64,000 nucleotides of DNA. Origin: Colivivens sp963594655. GTDB lineage: Bacteria > Bacteroidota > Bacteroidia > Bacteroidales > Bacteroidaceae. The notes under the pieces were generated by a model, which was given only the letters and a program-made list of their open reading frames with translations, was not told the DNA's origin and searched no databases. The stretch lies in the NCBI GenBank assembly GCA_963594655.1, contig CAVBFD010000007.1, forward strand, positions 1 to 64,000, given 5' to 3'. Below are positions 41,000 through 50,583 of this stretch, in pieces. The translations under genes and the position numbers were made by a program. Numbering within the stretch: position 1 is the stretch's first letter; each line of letters begins with the position of its first letter.

Positions 41000-43618
41000 A
41001 TGGCAAAGGAAGAATTGACACCAATGATGAGGCAGTTCTACGACCTGAAGGCCAAGCATCCCGATGCCTTGATCCTTTTCCGTTGTGGCGACTTCTATGA
41101 GACTTATGCGGAGGACGCTTCCGTGGCTGCGGACATCCTGGGCATCACCCTTACCAAACGCAGTAACGGTGGAACCGAGCGCACGGCGAACACCGCCATG
41201 GCGGGTTTCCCCTATCATGCCCTCGACGCTTACCTTCCTAAACTGATACGCGCCGGCAAGAGGGTCGCCATTTGCGACCAGCTGGAAGACCCTAAGATGA
41301 CGAAGAAACTGGTCAAGCGAGGCATCACGGAGATAGTCACACCGGGTGTGGCGATGAACGACAATGTGTTGAACAACAAGGAGAACAACTTCCTCGCGTC
41401 TGTCCATTTCGGGAAGTCGTCTTGTGGAGTGGCGTTCCTTGACATATCCACAGGAGAGTTCCTTGTGGGCGAGGGGGCGGTGGACTATATAGACAAACTG
41501 CTCACCAACTTCTCGCCGAAGGAGGTGCTTTACGAAGAGAGCAAGCGCGCGCTGTTCGACAACTCGTTCGGACAGAAGATAAACAGGTATCCGCTTGCCG
41601 ACTGGATATACACGGAGGAGACGGCGCACAACAAGCTGCACAGCCATTTCGGGGTGAAGAACATGAAGGGGTTCGGCATCGGCCATCTGAAGAACGCGCT
41701 GACAGCCTCCGGGGCGATACTCTATTACCTTGAACAGACACAGCACACCAACATAGGACATATACGTACCATCAGTCAGATAGACGAGAGCAAGTACGTG
41801 CGCCTCGACAAGTTCACGATACGCAGTCTCGAACTGCTCGGTTCGATGAACGATGACGGATCGTCACTGCTCGATGTGATTGACAAGACCGTCAGTCCCA
41901 TGGGCGGCCGTCTGCTCCGCCGGTGGGTTGTGTTCCCGTTGAAGGACATCGGCCGTATAAGGGACAGACAGCAGGTGGTGGAGCATTTCTTCCGCAACAC
42001 GGACTTCCGTGACAGTATCGGGGAACAGTTGCATAAGATAGGTGACATCGAGCGCATAGCGAGCAAGATAGCGGTCAACAGGGTGTCCCCGCGTGACTTC
42101 CTGCAACTGAAGCAGTCGCTGCAGGCCATCGTGCCAATCAAACGGCTGTGCATGGAGTCGGACAATGACAGTATCCGTAAGATAGGCTGCGCTCTGGAAC
42201 TGTGTGACGACCTTCGTGTGCGTATCGAGAAGGAGATAAGGGCGGACGCGCCTTACCTCGTGAACAAGGGCGGTGTCATCGCCGAGGGGGTGAACGCGGA
42301 ACTGGATGAACTGCGTGGGATTGCCTATAAGGGCAAGGACTACCTCCTTCAGATGCAGCAGCGTGAGATTGAGCGTACTGGCATCCAAAGCCTGAAGATA
42401 GGCTACAATAATGTGTTCGGCTATTATATGGAGGTGCGCAACACGTTCAAGGACCATGTGCCCGCCGACTGGATAAGGAAACAGACACTCGTGTCCGCCG
42501 AGCGTTACATAACACAGGAACTGAAGGAATATGAGGAGAGGATTATGGGTGCGGAGGAGAAGATTCTGTCACTTGAGACACGCCTGTTCAACGAGCTGGT
42601 GACCGCCTCGATGGATTACATCACGCAGTTGCAGAACGACTCCGCGATGATAGCGCGTCTCGACTGCCTCCTATCTTTCGCCTTGTGCGCCAAGGAATAC
42701 CGTTATGTGTGTCCTGTGGTGGACGAGAGTCTGGTGATTGACATCAAGCAGGGGCGGCATCCTGTGATTGAGCGTCAGATGCCTATAGGTGAACAGTACA
42801 TAGCCAATGACCTGTATCTGGATTCCGAACGCCAGCAGATTATCATCATAACAGGACCGAACATGGCTGGTAAGTCGGCTCTGCTGCGCCAGACCGCCCT
42901 GATTGCCATCATGGCTCAGATGGGCAGTTTCGTTCCTGCCGAAAGCGCGCGAATCGGTGTCACCGACAGGATATTCACACGTGTGGGGGCAAGCGACAAC
43001 ATATCTGCGGGCGAGAGTACCTTTATGGTGGAGATGACAGAGGCGAGCAGCATCATCAACAACCTGTCTCCGCGCGCGCTGGTTCTCTTCGATGAACTCG
43101 GGCGCGGCACAAGCACTTACGACGGTATATCCATCGCCTGGGCGATAATAGAATACATCCACGAGAACGCGCGCGCCCACAGCCGTACCCTGTTCGCCAC
43201 GCACTACCACGAACTCAACGAGATGGAGCGTCTCTTCAGTCGTGTGAAGAACTTCAACGTGTCCGTACGTGAGGCGGACGGCAAGGTCATCTTCCTCCGT
43301 AAACTCGTGCCGGGGGGCAGTGAACACTCCTTCGGTATCCATGTGGCGAAGATTGCCGGTATGGTGCCAAGTGTGGTGCGCAGGGCCGAACAGGTGTTGA
43401 AGGAACTGGAGCGGAACAACTCGGGCGACGGTATCAGTAGACCTCAGACGGAGACGATTGCCAACAGCGGCGCGCATCAGTTGTCCTTCTTCCAGTTGGA
43501 CGACCCTGTGCTGAGTCAGGTGCGCGACGAGATTCTCAATATCGACGTGAACAGTCTCACTCCCATTGAGGCTCTCAACAAACTCAACGACATAAAGAAG
43601 ATTATAAGAGGGAAATGA
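41000..43618 (+). CDS. mutS: DNA mismatch repair protein MutS
   Basis: 872 aa. The mismatch-reading Phe-x-Glu motif is in GDFYETYAEDA (near residue 30). Connector, lever and clamp regions follow, then the ATPase domain with Walker A TGPNMAGKSALLRQ (about 617-630), Walker B LVLFDELGRGTSTYDG and the FATHYHELNEME switch. The C-terminal segment LNDIKKIIRGK is the normal ending. The ATG at 41000 (MAKEELTPMMRQF) is used. Length fits MutS1. Confidence 0.97.
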   Translation: MAKEELTPMMRQFYDLKAKHPDALILFRCGDFYETYAEDASVAADILGITLTKRSNGGTERTANTAMAGFPYHALDAYLPKLIRAGKRVAICDQLEDPKMTKKLVKRGITEIVTPGVAMNDNVLNNKENNFLASVHFGKSSCGVAFLDISTGEFLVGEGAVDYIDKLLTNFSPKEVLYEESKRALFDNSFGQKINRYPLADWIYTEETAHNKLHSHFGVKNMKGFGIGHLKNALTASGAILYYLEQTQHTNIGHIRTISQIDESKYVRLDKFTIRSLELLGSMNDDGSSLLDVIDKTVSPMGGRLLRRWVVFPLKDIGRIRDRQQVVEHFFRNTDFRDSIGEQLHKIGDIERIASKIAVNRVSPRDFLQLKQSLQAIVPIKRLCMESDNDSIRKIGCALELCDDLRVRIEKEIRADAPYLVNKGGVIAEGVNAELDELRGIAYKGKDYLLQMQQREIERTGIQSLKIGYNNVFGYYMEVRNTFKDHVPADWIRKQTLVSAERYITQELKEYEERIMGAEEKILSLETRLFNELVTASMDYITQLQNDSAMIARLDCLLSFALCAKEYRYVCPVVDESLVIDIKQGRHPVIERQMPIGEQYIANDLYLDSERQQIIIITGPNMAGKSALLRQTALIAIMAQMGSFVPAESARIGVTDRIFTRVGASDNISAGESTFMVEMTEASSIINNLSPRALVLFDELGRGTSTYDGISIAWAIIEYIHENARAHSRTLFATHYHELNEMERLFSRVKNFNVSVREADGKVIFLRKLVPGGSEHSFGIHVAKIAGMVPSVVRRAEQVLKELERNNSGDGISRPQTETIANSGAHQLSFFQLDDPVLSQVRDEILNIDVNSLTPIEALNKLNDIKKIIRGK

Positions 43619-43628
43619 CCTGTGACAG

Positions 43629-44882
43629 ATGAAACGAAGTGATTTTGAAATAATGGCTCCTGTAGGGAGCAGGGAGAGTCTGGCCGCCGCCATCAATTCG
43701 GGTGCGGACAGCATCTATTTCGGTATAGGCCGACTCAACATGCGTTCTCATTCAGCCAATCCGTTTACCGTGGACGACCTGAAGGACATTGCCGAGACAT
43801 GTCACCGGCATGGCGTGAAGAGTTACCTTACGGTCAACACCATAATATACGACGAGGACATGGAGGCGATGCACTGTATAGTGGACGCCGCCAAGGAGGC
43901 GCGCATATCCGCTGTCATAGCCAGTGACGTGGCGGTGATGACGTATTGCCGTAAGGTAGGCGTGGAGGTACACCTGAGTACGCAACTCAACATATCCAAC
44001 GTAGAGGCGTTGCAGTTCTATGCGCAGTTCGCCGATGTGGCGGTACTCGCGCGTGAACTCAACATGTGGCAGGTGAAGGAGATATACGACCAGATACAGG
44101 CCCGTAATGTCACAGGCCCGTCGGGCAGACAGGTGAGGATCGAGATGTTTTGTCACGGGGCGTTGTGCATGGCGATAAGCGGAAAGTGTTACCTCAGCCT
44201 ACAGAATGCCGGCAGGAGCGCCAACCGTGGCGAGTGTGTGCAGATATGCCGCAGGGGCTATGAGGTGACGGACATTGAGACTGGATGCCGACTGAATGTG
44301 GACAATAAGTATATAATGTCGCCGAAGGACTTGAAGACCATCGAGTTCATCGATGTCATGATGAACGCCGGGGTGAGGGTGTTCAAGATTGAGGGACGCG
44401 CCCGTGGACCTGAGTATGTGCATACTGTGGTGAAGGCGTATAACGAGGCTCTCAACAGTGTGCTTGACGGCACGTTCACCGACGAGAGGAAAGACAGGTG
44501 GAACGGGGAGTTGTCCACAGTCTTCAACCGTGGGTTCTGGGACGGTTACTATCAGGGACAACGGTTGGGCGAGTGGAGTGAGGTCTACGGCAGTAGGGCT
44601 ACTGAACAGAAAGTGTATGTTGGGAAGTGTATGAAGTACTTCTCCAATATCGGTGTCGGGGAGTTCCTCATCGAGAGTGCCGGTCTGTCAGTGGGCGACA
44701 AGGTATTGGTGACTGGAACGACCACAGGCGCGCTCATACAGACGGTGGATGAAATCCGGTTCGACCTGCAACCTGTACAGACCGCCGTCAAGGGACAGCA
44801 CATCAGTTTCAAGGTTACAGGCAAGGTTCGTCCGAACGACAAACTCTACCTGCTTGTACGCCGTGACCTGTCTTCCAGTTAG
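43629..44882 (+). CDS. U32-family peptidase / tRNA hydroxylation-type protein
   Basis: 417 aa. N-terminal EIMAPVGSRESLAAAINSGADSIYFG and the signature EMFCHGALCMAISGKCYLS (with nearby GRSANRGECVQICRR) are diagnostic of U32. E. coli members of the family (TrhP, UbiU/V) act with iron-sulfur or in prephenate-dependent tRNA hydroxylation and ubiquinone hydroxylation rather than as simple proteases; the conserved cysteines here fit such a role. A beta-barrel-like C-terminal domain follows residue 330. Its stop overlaps the queG stop on the other strand by 4 bp. Confidence 0.88.
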   Translation: MKRSDFEIMAPVGSRESLAAAINSGADSIYFGIGRLNMRSHSANPFTVDDLKDIAETCHRHGVKSYLTVNTIIYDEDMEAMHCIVDAAKEARISAVIASDVAVMTYCRKVGVEVHLSTQLNISNVEALQFYAQFADVAVLARELNMWQVKEIYDQIQARNVTGPSGRQVRIEMFCHGALCMAISGKCYLSLQNAGRSANRGECVQICRRGYEVTDIETGCRLNVDNKYIMSPKDLKTIEFIDVMMNAGVRVFKIEGRARGPEYVHTVVKAYNEALNSVLDGTFTDERKDRWNGELSTVFNRGFWDGYYQGQRLGEWSEVYGSRATEQKVYVGKCMKYFSNIGVGEFLIESAGLSVGDKVLVTGTTTGALIQTVDEIRFDLQPVQTAVKGQHISFKVTGKVRPNDKLYLLVRRDLSSS

Positions 44883-45856
44883 GCTGTGTCATGAGTCACA
44901 CTGTCCACGTTCCTTTTGATTCCATCGTACTTGGCGCGCTTCACGGCAGACCCCTTGAAGAGTTGCCTGTAGTCCGTGACCGACAGGTTGTGCCAGTCGT
45001 CACGGGTCATTCTGAGAAACTCCTCTGAGGGCTGTAACTCTTCGGTCGTGTTGGGCTTGGCGAACCTGTTGTGGGGACAAGCCAACTGACAGCGGTCGCA
45101 TCCATATATATAAGGAGTATCTTTCGGCTGGTGGCTCATAAGTTGGGCCTCATCGGCGTTGAAATCGCCCCTCCGCTCGATGGATATGTACGATAGGCAA
45201 CGTGAGGCGTCGAAGAAACCGTCTTCACGGATGGCCTGGCCGGGACAAGCGTCAATACACTTCTTGCATGTTCCGCAGTGGGATTCCAGGGGTCTGTCAT
45301 AATGGTCCGCCACGCAGTCCACAAGTACCTCGCCCAAGTATATGAAGCTGCCTTGACGTGGCAGTATGAGGTTGTGGTTCTTCCCTATCCAACCGATACC
45401 GCTCTGCTTTGCCCAGTATCTCTCCATCAGTGGGGCAGTGTCCACACATATACGAGTTCTTATCTCTGTATCTGACGGATTCCCATATTCTTTTACCGCT
45501 TCCGCCAGTTCCGTCAGTTTGCTCCGCATCACATCGTGGTAGTCCTTGCCGTAGGCGTAATAGGCAAACTGGTACTGGTCGTCTCCCAGCACCTTTCCGG
45601 GGTAATAGTTTAGTGCCACGCAGATGACGCTCTTGCAGTTGTCGAGTAGCCTGTCCGGGTTGAGGCGTATGTCCTTATAGTTGTCCATGTACCCCATGCC
45701 GGCGTTGCCTCCACGGTGGATCCAATCGGTAAAATGTGTTCCAGTCTCCGTGTCCACCGTCCCCGAAGGAGCTATCCCACAAGCAGAAAAGCCGAGGCGC
45801 AACGCTTCGGCTTTTACTTTCTGTGAACAGATGACAGTATTCTGCATGACGGTCAT
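44879..45856 (-). CDS. queG: Epoxyqueuosine reductase
   Basis: 325 aa cobalamin- and iron-sulfur-dependent enzyme for the last queuosine step. Two [4Fe-4S] ferredoxin motifs are seen: CGTCKKCIDACPGQAI (about residues 206-221) and CDRCQLACPHNRFA (about 262-275). N-terminus KAEALRLGFSACGIAPSG is typical. The chain lacks the HEAT-like C-terminal extension of longer QueG. The ATG at 45856, 1 nt after the deacetylase stop, is preferred. Partner enzyme QueA is encoded at 21014-22072. Confidence 0.94.
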   Translation of the reverse strand: MTVMQNTVICSQKVKAEALRLGFSACGIAPSGTVDTETGTHFTDWIHRGGNAGMGYMDNYKDIRLNPDRLLDNCKSVICVALNYYPGKVLGDDQYQFAYYAYGKDYHDVMRSKLTELAEAVKEYGNPSDTEIRTRICVDTAPLMERYWAKQSGIGWIGKNHNLILPRQGSFIYLGEVLVDCVADHYDRPLESHCGTCKKCIDACPGQAIREDGFFDASRCLSYISIERRGDFNADEAQLMSHQPKDTPYIYGCDRCQLACPHNRFAKPNTTEELQPSEEFLRMTRDDWHNLSVTDYRQLFKGSAVKRAKYDGIKRNVDSVTHDTA

Positions 45857-45857
45857 T

Positions 45858-46499
45858 TTATTTGAGGTGACGGCTTCGTGGCTGGTCCGCCTCGAACACC
45901 TTGAACTCATAGCCTTGTGACTTCAGCCATTCGATGGATTCAGGCAAGGCTGTCTTCAGTTTGTCGATACTCTTTAGCGAGTCGTGGAACGTGATGATGC
46001 TGCCGTTGCGCGTGTAGCGCTTCACATTGTCCACCACCTGGTCCGCTGTCATGAGCAGACTGTAGTCACGTGTCACCACGTCCCACATGATGATGGTGAA
46101 CTGCTTGCGGAGACGGATATACTGTGACCACAGCATCCAGCCGCGTGGAGGACGGAACAGGTGGGAGTGGATGAACTGGTCCGCCTTATAGGCGTTCTTC
46201 AGGAACTCCTTGCTCGAACATCCCAGACCGCCCACATGGTTGTACGTGTGGTTGCCGAGCCTGTGTCCCCTCTCCTCTATCTGCCTCTTCAGGTGTGGGT
46301 ACTTCCTCACGTTGTCGCCCACCATGAAGAAGGTGGCCTTGACTCCGTACTTGTCCAGTACATCGAGGATGAAGGGCGTGGCTTCGGGAATCGGTCCGTC
46401 GTCGAAGGTGAGGTATACCGCCTTCTCCTTGTGTGACATCCTCCAGATGGCGCTTGGGTAGAGCCACCGAAGCCACGTGCTTGGTTGTTCAATAATCAT
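45858..46499 (-). CDS. Polysaccharide deacetylase (NodB domain)
   Basis: 213 aa. All carbohydrate esterase 4 motifs can be seen: TFDDGP (catalytic base and metal Asp), HRLGNHTYNH (metal His pair), RPPRGW, and ITFHDS near the end. No signal peptide is obvious, although the N-terminus is hydrophobic (TWLRWLYPSAIW), so location is uncertain. Members remove acetyl groups from peptidoglycan, chitin-like or other GlcNAc polymers. It sits between the DUF2723 gene (4 bp) and queG (1 nt). Confidence 0.88.
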   Translation of the reverse strand: MIIEQPSTWLRWLYPSAIWRMSHKEKAVYLTFDDGPIPEATPFILDVLDKYGVKATFFMVGDNVRKYPHLKRQIEERGHRLGNHTYNHVGGLGCSSKEFLKNAYKADQFIHSHLFRPPRGWMLWSQYIRLRKQFTIIMWDVVTRDYSLLMTADQVVDNVKRYTRNGSIITFHDSLKSIDKLKTALPESIEWLKSQGYEFKVFEADQPRSRHLK

Positions 46500-46503
46500 C
46501 CGC

Positions 46504-49500
46504 CTACGGTTTGATGCCTAAGCTCTCGGCCCGTCCAGCCAGTGTCGAGAAGGTCTCGTTGACGAACGGAAGCAGTTTTTCCGCGCGATCCGCATAAGTC
46601 TTGGCGTTCTTGTCGCCCGACTTGCCCAAGGCTTCGAGCGCGCGCTGGATCTCCAGCAGGGTGTATATCTCGCCCTTGCAGTCTCTCCATGCGGCAGAGA
46701 AGCGGAAGTTGTTGAGTGACGCGTAATAGCGTATGTACTCCCTTGAGTTCTTCTCTATCTCGTCGAAGATTCCCACTCCCTTCTCCACCTTGCCGCAGGT
46801 GATGAAGGCGTTGGCTATCTCCAGTCCTCCGTTGTCCATCCTGTAAGGCACGTTGTAGTCCGGAATCTCCTTATCGCACTTCTCCAGTGCCGCCAGGGCT
46901 TTTTCCATCTTGCCTTCACGCAACAGGTTGTTGATGAGGTGGGCGAACCAGCGGCGGTGTGTCCAGCACAGACGGCTTGATGTCTCGTCGAGATACAGTC
47001 CCGGTTGCTTGAGGTTACCGTACCGGTACTTGTTCATCATGTTGTCGTACATCTTGTCGGTGTCTACGACTGTCTGCTGAACCATGTTGCTGTCGAAGGT
47101 GAACGGAGTGATTCTCCATGCCAGTCCCTCCTGCACGAAGTGTCGCCAGAGGTTACCGAAGTTGGTCGGTCCCACGGTGGTTGACATGTACAGGGGACGG
47201 TCGAAGTTGCTCTGCGCTATCATCTCCAGCATCATGATGAACGACTTGTATATGCGGTCCTGTCCCTTGAGGCTTATCTCCATCCTGTCGGGGATAGAGT
47301 CGTTCGGAATCATCATGCCCGAGTTGCGTACAGCCTTTTTGTTGACCGTCACGTAGAGTGTGTCTGACGGCAGGCAGCTCGGGAGATCCTTCACCATGTC
47401 CATGTACTCGGCAGGGATGTCCTCTTTGAGGAGGAATTTCTTGATGGCGTTCTTCAGTTCAAACGGATCGTCGCCCCATATCTTGCGGGCTGTCTCGGGA
47501 CTCTGGCTGTACATGGCGCGCACCAGGTCTTTCATCGTCATGCTCTGTCCGCTGAGGTACACCACAGGGTTTACGTCAGCCACCTCGTTCTTGCCAGAAA
47601 CATACTGGATTCGTTTCCATGTTATGGGCAGGGGAGAGGACTGTTTGTCGCCCTCGTACGCCGGCCGTTTCATCTGGTCGATATACCAGTCGGTCTGTAG
47701 GTAAGAGAGGTTGCAGACACGCACGTCAGTGCGGTTGCCTTCAGTGTCCTCGTTGTACCACAGAGGGAAGGTGTCGTTGTCTCCGTTGGTGAAGATAACT
47801 CCGTCGTGCGGTATGGTCTCCAGATAGTTCAGTCCGAAGTCACGGCACATGTAACGGTCACTGCGGTCATGGTCGTCCCATGTCTGGCTCACCATCTGTA
47901 GAGGCACTGCCACCGCCGGCACGAGTGCGATGATCGACGCTGCGAGTGAAGCCGTCCGCTTACCGAGTCTCTTGCCGGACCACCGTGCAATCCAAGTGTA
48001 GATGGCACTGATTCCCAAGCCGCACCAGATGGCGTAGGCGTAGAACGAACCCGCATAGGCGTAGTCACGTTCACGTGGCTGTCCCGGAGTCTGGTTCAGG
48101 TAGAGTACGATGGCGATACCTGTCATGAAGAACAGGAAGAACACCACCCAGAACTGCTGGATGCCCTTCTTTCCCTTGAACGCCTGCCACAGCAGACCGA
48201 TGATGCCGAGGATGAGCGGCATACAGTAGAACACGTTGTGTCCCTTGTTCTCCTTCAGTTCGGTAGGCAACAGGTCCTGGTCGCCGAGACGCATGTCGTC
48301 GATCGGCTTGATGCCTGTAATCCAGTTGCCGTGTTCCAGTTCGCCCAGACCCTGTATGTCGTTCTGCCGTCCGGCGAAGTTCCACATGAAGTATCTCCAG
48401 TACATGAAGTTCATCTGGTAAGAGAAGAAGTACCTCATGTTGTCGTACTGTGTAGGTATCTCCACCGGTTGTGAACCCTGTCCCGGTACGGTGTAGTCCA
48501 CCGACTTGTAGTGGATGTCGCCCAACCACGACTGGTACTTGCTGGCTGACCGCTCGTCGTAGATACGCGGGAAGAACATGCACTGGTTTGAAGGGTACAC
48601 GTAGTCGAACTTCTCGCGTACCACCTCATACTGGTCCTTCTCGTCCTCGCTCGCCTTCTCCTTGCGCTGGTAGACAGGCGCGCCGTGACTGACATTGTAC
48701 TTCAGGACATCGCCCTCACTTACTATCTCTGGGCGCGACTTGAAGGTAGGCCCGTAAAAGAGGGGACGGTCACCGTACTGCTCACGTCCGAGGTACTCAC
48801 CGAGAGTGAACACGTCCTCCGGGGAGTTCTGGTCCATCGGCGGGTTGGCTGTTGACCGGATGACGATGACTGCGTATGACGAATAGCCCACGACCATCAG
48901 GGCCATGGACAGTACCATGGTGTTCAGTGCCTTGGGTGTCACCTTACTGTATGCGAACAGGATGAACGCCACCACAGCGAGGATGACGATACCGATGAGG
49001 ACACTCGTCCAACCGAAGCTGTAGAACGGAATACCCAGTATAGCCACACATACGAGGAACGCTATGTTCATCCGTGTCTTGTTGACCGCACGCGCGGACT
49101 CCACTGCCGCCCATACCAGACATACTATCATGAGGGTCAGGTAGATGTACTCGCCTGTGTTGAACGGCATTCCGAAGCCGTTGACGAACATCAACTCGAA
49201 CCATCCCGCCACCTTGGTGATTCCCGGCACGATACCGTAGAGGACGGCGGCGATGATGACCACGGAGACACCGAGGGCAAGGAGCGAACCCTTTCCGTCA
49301 GGGTTCTTCGCGCGCTTGTAGTAGTACACCAGCACCATTGCCGGAATACACAGCAGGTTCAACAGGTGGACACCGATGGACAGTCCCACGAGGTAGGCGA
49401 TGAGTATGAGCCAGCGGTCACTGCCCGGTTCGTCCGCTTTCTCCTCCCATTTCAGGATGAGCCAGAACACGAGGGCGGTGAGGAAAGAGGAGAAGGCGTA

Positions 49501-49938
49501 GACCTCACCCTCCACGGCACTGAACCAGAACGTGTCACTCCATGTGTAGATGAGCGCGCCGGCTATTCCACTTGCCATGATGGCTATGGTCTGTGCCATA
49601 GTCACCTCCTTGCCGTCCTTGCACAGAAGTCGCTTGGCGAGGTACGTCACTGTCCAAAAGAGGAACAGTATGCAACCTGCGCTCAGTAGCGCCGACATCG
49701 TGTTGACCATCTTGGCGATCTGTGTAGGGTCGCTTGCGAAATGCGAGAAAAGGTTGCCGAGGAGCATAAAGAAAGGTGCGCCTGGCGGGTGTCCCACTTC
49801 CAGCTTTGCAGCTGTACTAATGAATTCAGGACAATCCCAGAAACTTGCTGTGGGTTCGATGGTGGAGCAGTAGGTAAAGGCCGCTACCGCAAATATCACC
49901 AGTCCCATCAGGTTGTTAATGATTTTGTAAGTCTTCAT
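46504..49938 (-). CDS. DUF2723 multi-pass membrane protein (TMEM260-like glycosyltransferase family)
   Basis: 1144 aa. The N-terminal part has about a dozen hydrophobic helices (about 1-350 and 560-700) and opens with the family motif FWDCPEFISTAAKLEVGHPPGAP, here residues about 34-56 (WDxxE and GHPPGAP). Large soluble segments and a helical, TPR-like C-terminus follow. The family (GT117) contains human TMEM260, a protein O-mannosyltransferase, so protein O-glycosylation is a reasonable inference for this phylum, which glycosylates many exported proteins. Activity is not shown for the bacterial members. Start ATG at 49938. Confidence 0.82.
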   Translation of the reverse strand: MKTYKIINNLMGLVIFAVAAFTYCSTIEPTASFWDCPEFISTAAKLEVGHPPGAPFFMLLGNLFSHFASDPTQIAKMVNTMSALLSAGCILFLFWTVTYLAKRLLCKDGKEVTMAQTIAIMASGIAGALIYTWSDTFWFSAVEGEVYAFSSFLTALVFWLILKWEEKADEPGSDRWLILIAYLVGLSIGVHLLNLLCIPAMVLVYYYKRAKNPDGKGSLLALGVSVVIIAAVLYGIVPGITKVAGWFELMFVNGFGMPFNTGEYIYLTLMIVCLVWAAVESARAVNKTRMNIAFLVCVAILGIPFYSFGWTSVLIGIVILAVVAFILFAYSKVTPKALNTMVLSMALMVVGYSSYAVIVIRSTANPPMDQNSPEDVFTLGEYLGREQYGDRPLFYGPTFKSRPEIVSEGDVLKYNVSHGAPVYQRKEKASEDEKDQYEVVREKFDYVYPSNQCMFFPRIYDERSASKYQSWLGDIHYKSVDYTVPGQGSQPVEIPTQYDNMRYFFSYQMNFMYWRYFMWNFAGRQNDIQGLGELEHGNWITGIKPIDDMRLGDQDLLPTELKENKGHNVFYCMPLILGIIGLLWQAFKGKKGIQQFWVVFFLFFMTGIAIVLYLNQTPGQPRERDYAYAGSFYAYAIWCGLGISAIYTWIARWSGKRLGKRTASLAASIIALVPAVAVPLQMVSQTWDDHDRSDRYMCRDFGLNYLETIPHDGVIFTNGDNDTFPLWYNEDTEGNRTDVRVCNLSYLQTDWYIDQMKRPAYEGDKQSSPLPITWKRIQYVSGKNEVADVNPVVYLSGQSMTMKDLVRAMYSQSPETARKIWGDDPFELKNAIKKFLLKEDIPAEYMDMVKDLPSCLPSDTLYVTVNKKAVRNSGMMIPNDSIPDRMEISLKGQDRIYKSFIMMLEMIAQSNFDRPLYMSTTVGPTNFGNLWRHFVQEGLAWRITPFTFDSNMVQQTVVDTDKMYDNMMNKYRYGNLKQPGLYLDETSSRLCWTHRRWFAHLINNLLREGKMEKALAALEKCDKEIPDYNVPYRMDNGGLEIANAFITCGKVEKGVGIFDEIEKNSREYIRYYASLNNFRFSAAWRDCKGEIYTLLEIQRALEALGKSGDKNAKTYADRAEKLLPFVNETFSTLAGRAESLGIKP

Positions 49939-49956
49939 CTTTTATTGTTTATAACA

Positions 49957-50583
49957 TTATCTTTTTATCTGTACAGTACCGTCGTACGTCGGCACGTTGA
50001 CTACCAGCGTGTCGTAGTCCCTGTAGCCGCCTGTCGGCATACAGATGAACGCCTCTTGCGTGTACGCCTCGGTGTCGCCGGACGGTTGTGAGTGCAGTAG
50101 GGTGAAACAGGCCACCTGCTTGTCCCCTACCGTGTATGTGCTGTCCTCATTGATGAGGAACGAGTGCGTCCCGTTGCCGCTGGTCATCACACCCACCCTT
50201 ATATTCAGGTAGCGGTCTGTCCTCCAGCAACTGTAGAACTTGACCGGATCCATAACGAAGGAGAGGTCTGTCGTGAAAGGGAACGGAGTCCGTAAGAACA
50301 CGTTCTGCAATGAGAGGATATGGATGTCGTCCCCCTCTGTCCAGTAGGTACACAGGCAGCGGTACGTGCGGTTGGCGCCGCTGGCCGCGATGCTCGGGCT
50401 CACGTCATACGACAGTCCGTTGTCGAGGCGGATGCTGTCAATCAACTTGTCACTGTTTGAATAAGCCTCCGCCAGTTCCATCACGTATGCCGGTGTGTCC
50501 ACCTCGTCCTTGCCGCACGAACTGACGGCGGTGAGGAGGCAGCACGCCACGGCGTACAGGGAAACGGTGAGGGTACGGATCAT
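49957..50583 (-). CDS. Lipoprotein, possibly NigD-like
   Basis: 208 aa with a lipoprotein signal: LLTAVSSC, lipidation Cys near residue 23. The residues after it, GKDEVD, resemble the K(D/E)2 export signal that sends Bacteroidota lipoproteins to the cell surface. The beta-rich body (RLDNGLSYDVSPSI, YRCLCTYWTEGDDIHI) resembles NigD-like proteins but the match is weak. Its ATG overlaps the acyltransferase stop (ATGA). Confidence 0.6.
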   Translation of the reverse strand: MIRTLTVSLYAVACCLLTAVSSCGKDEVDTPAYVMELAEAYSNSDKLIDSIRLDNGLSYDVSPSIAASGANRTYRCLCTYWTEGDDIHILSLQNVFLRTPFPFTTDLSFVMDPVKFYSCWRTDRYLNIRVGVMTSGNGTHSFLINEDSTYTVGDKQVACFTLLHSQPSGDTEAYTQEAFICMPTGGYRDYDTLVVNVPTYDGTVQIKR

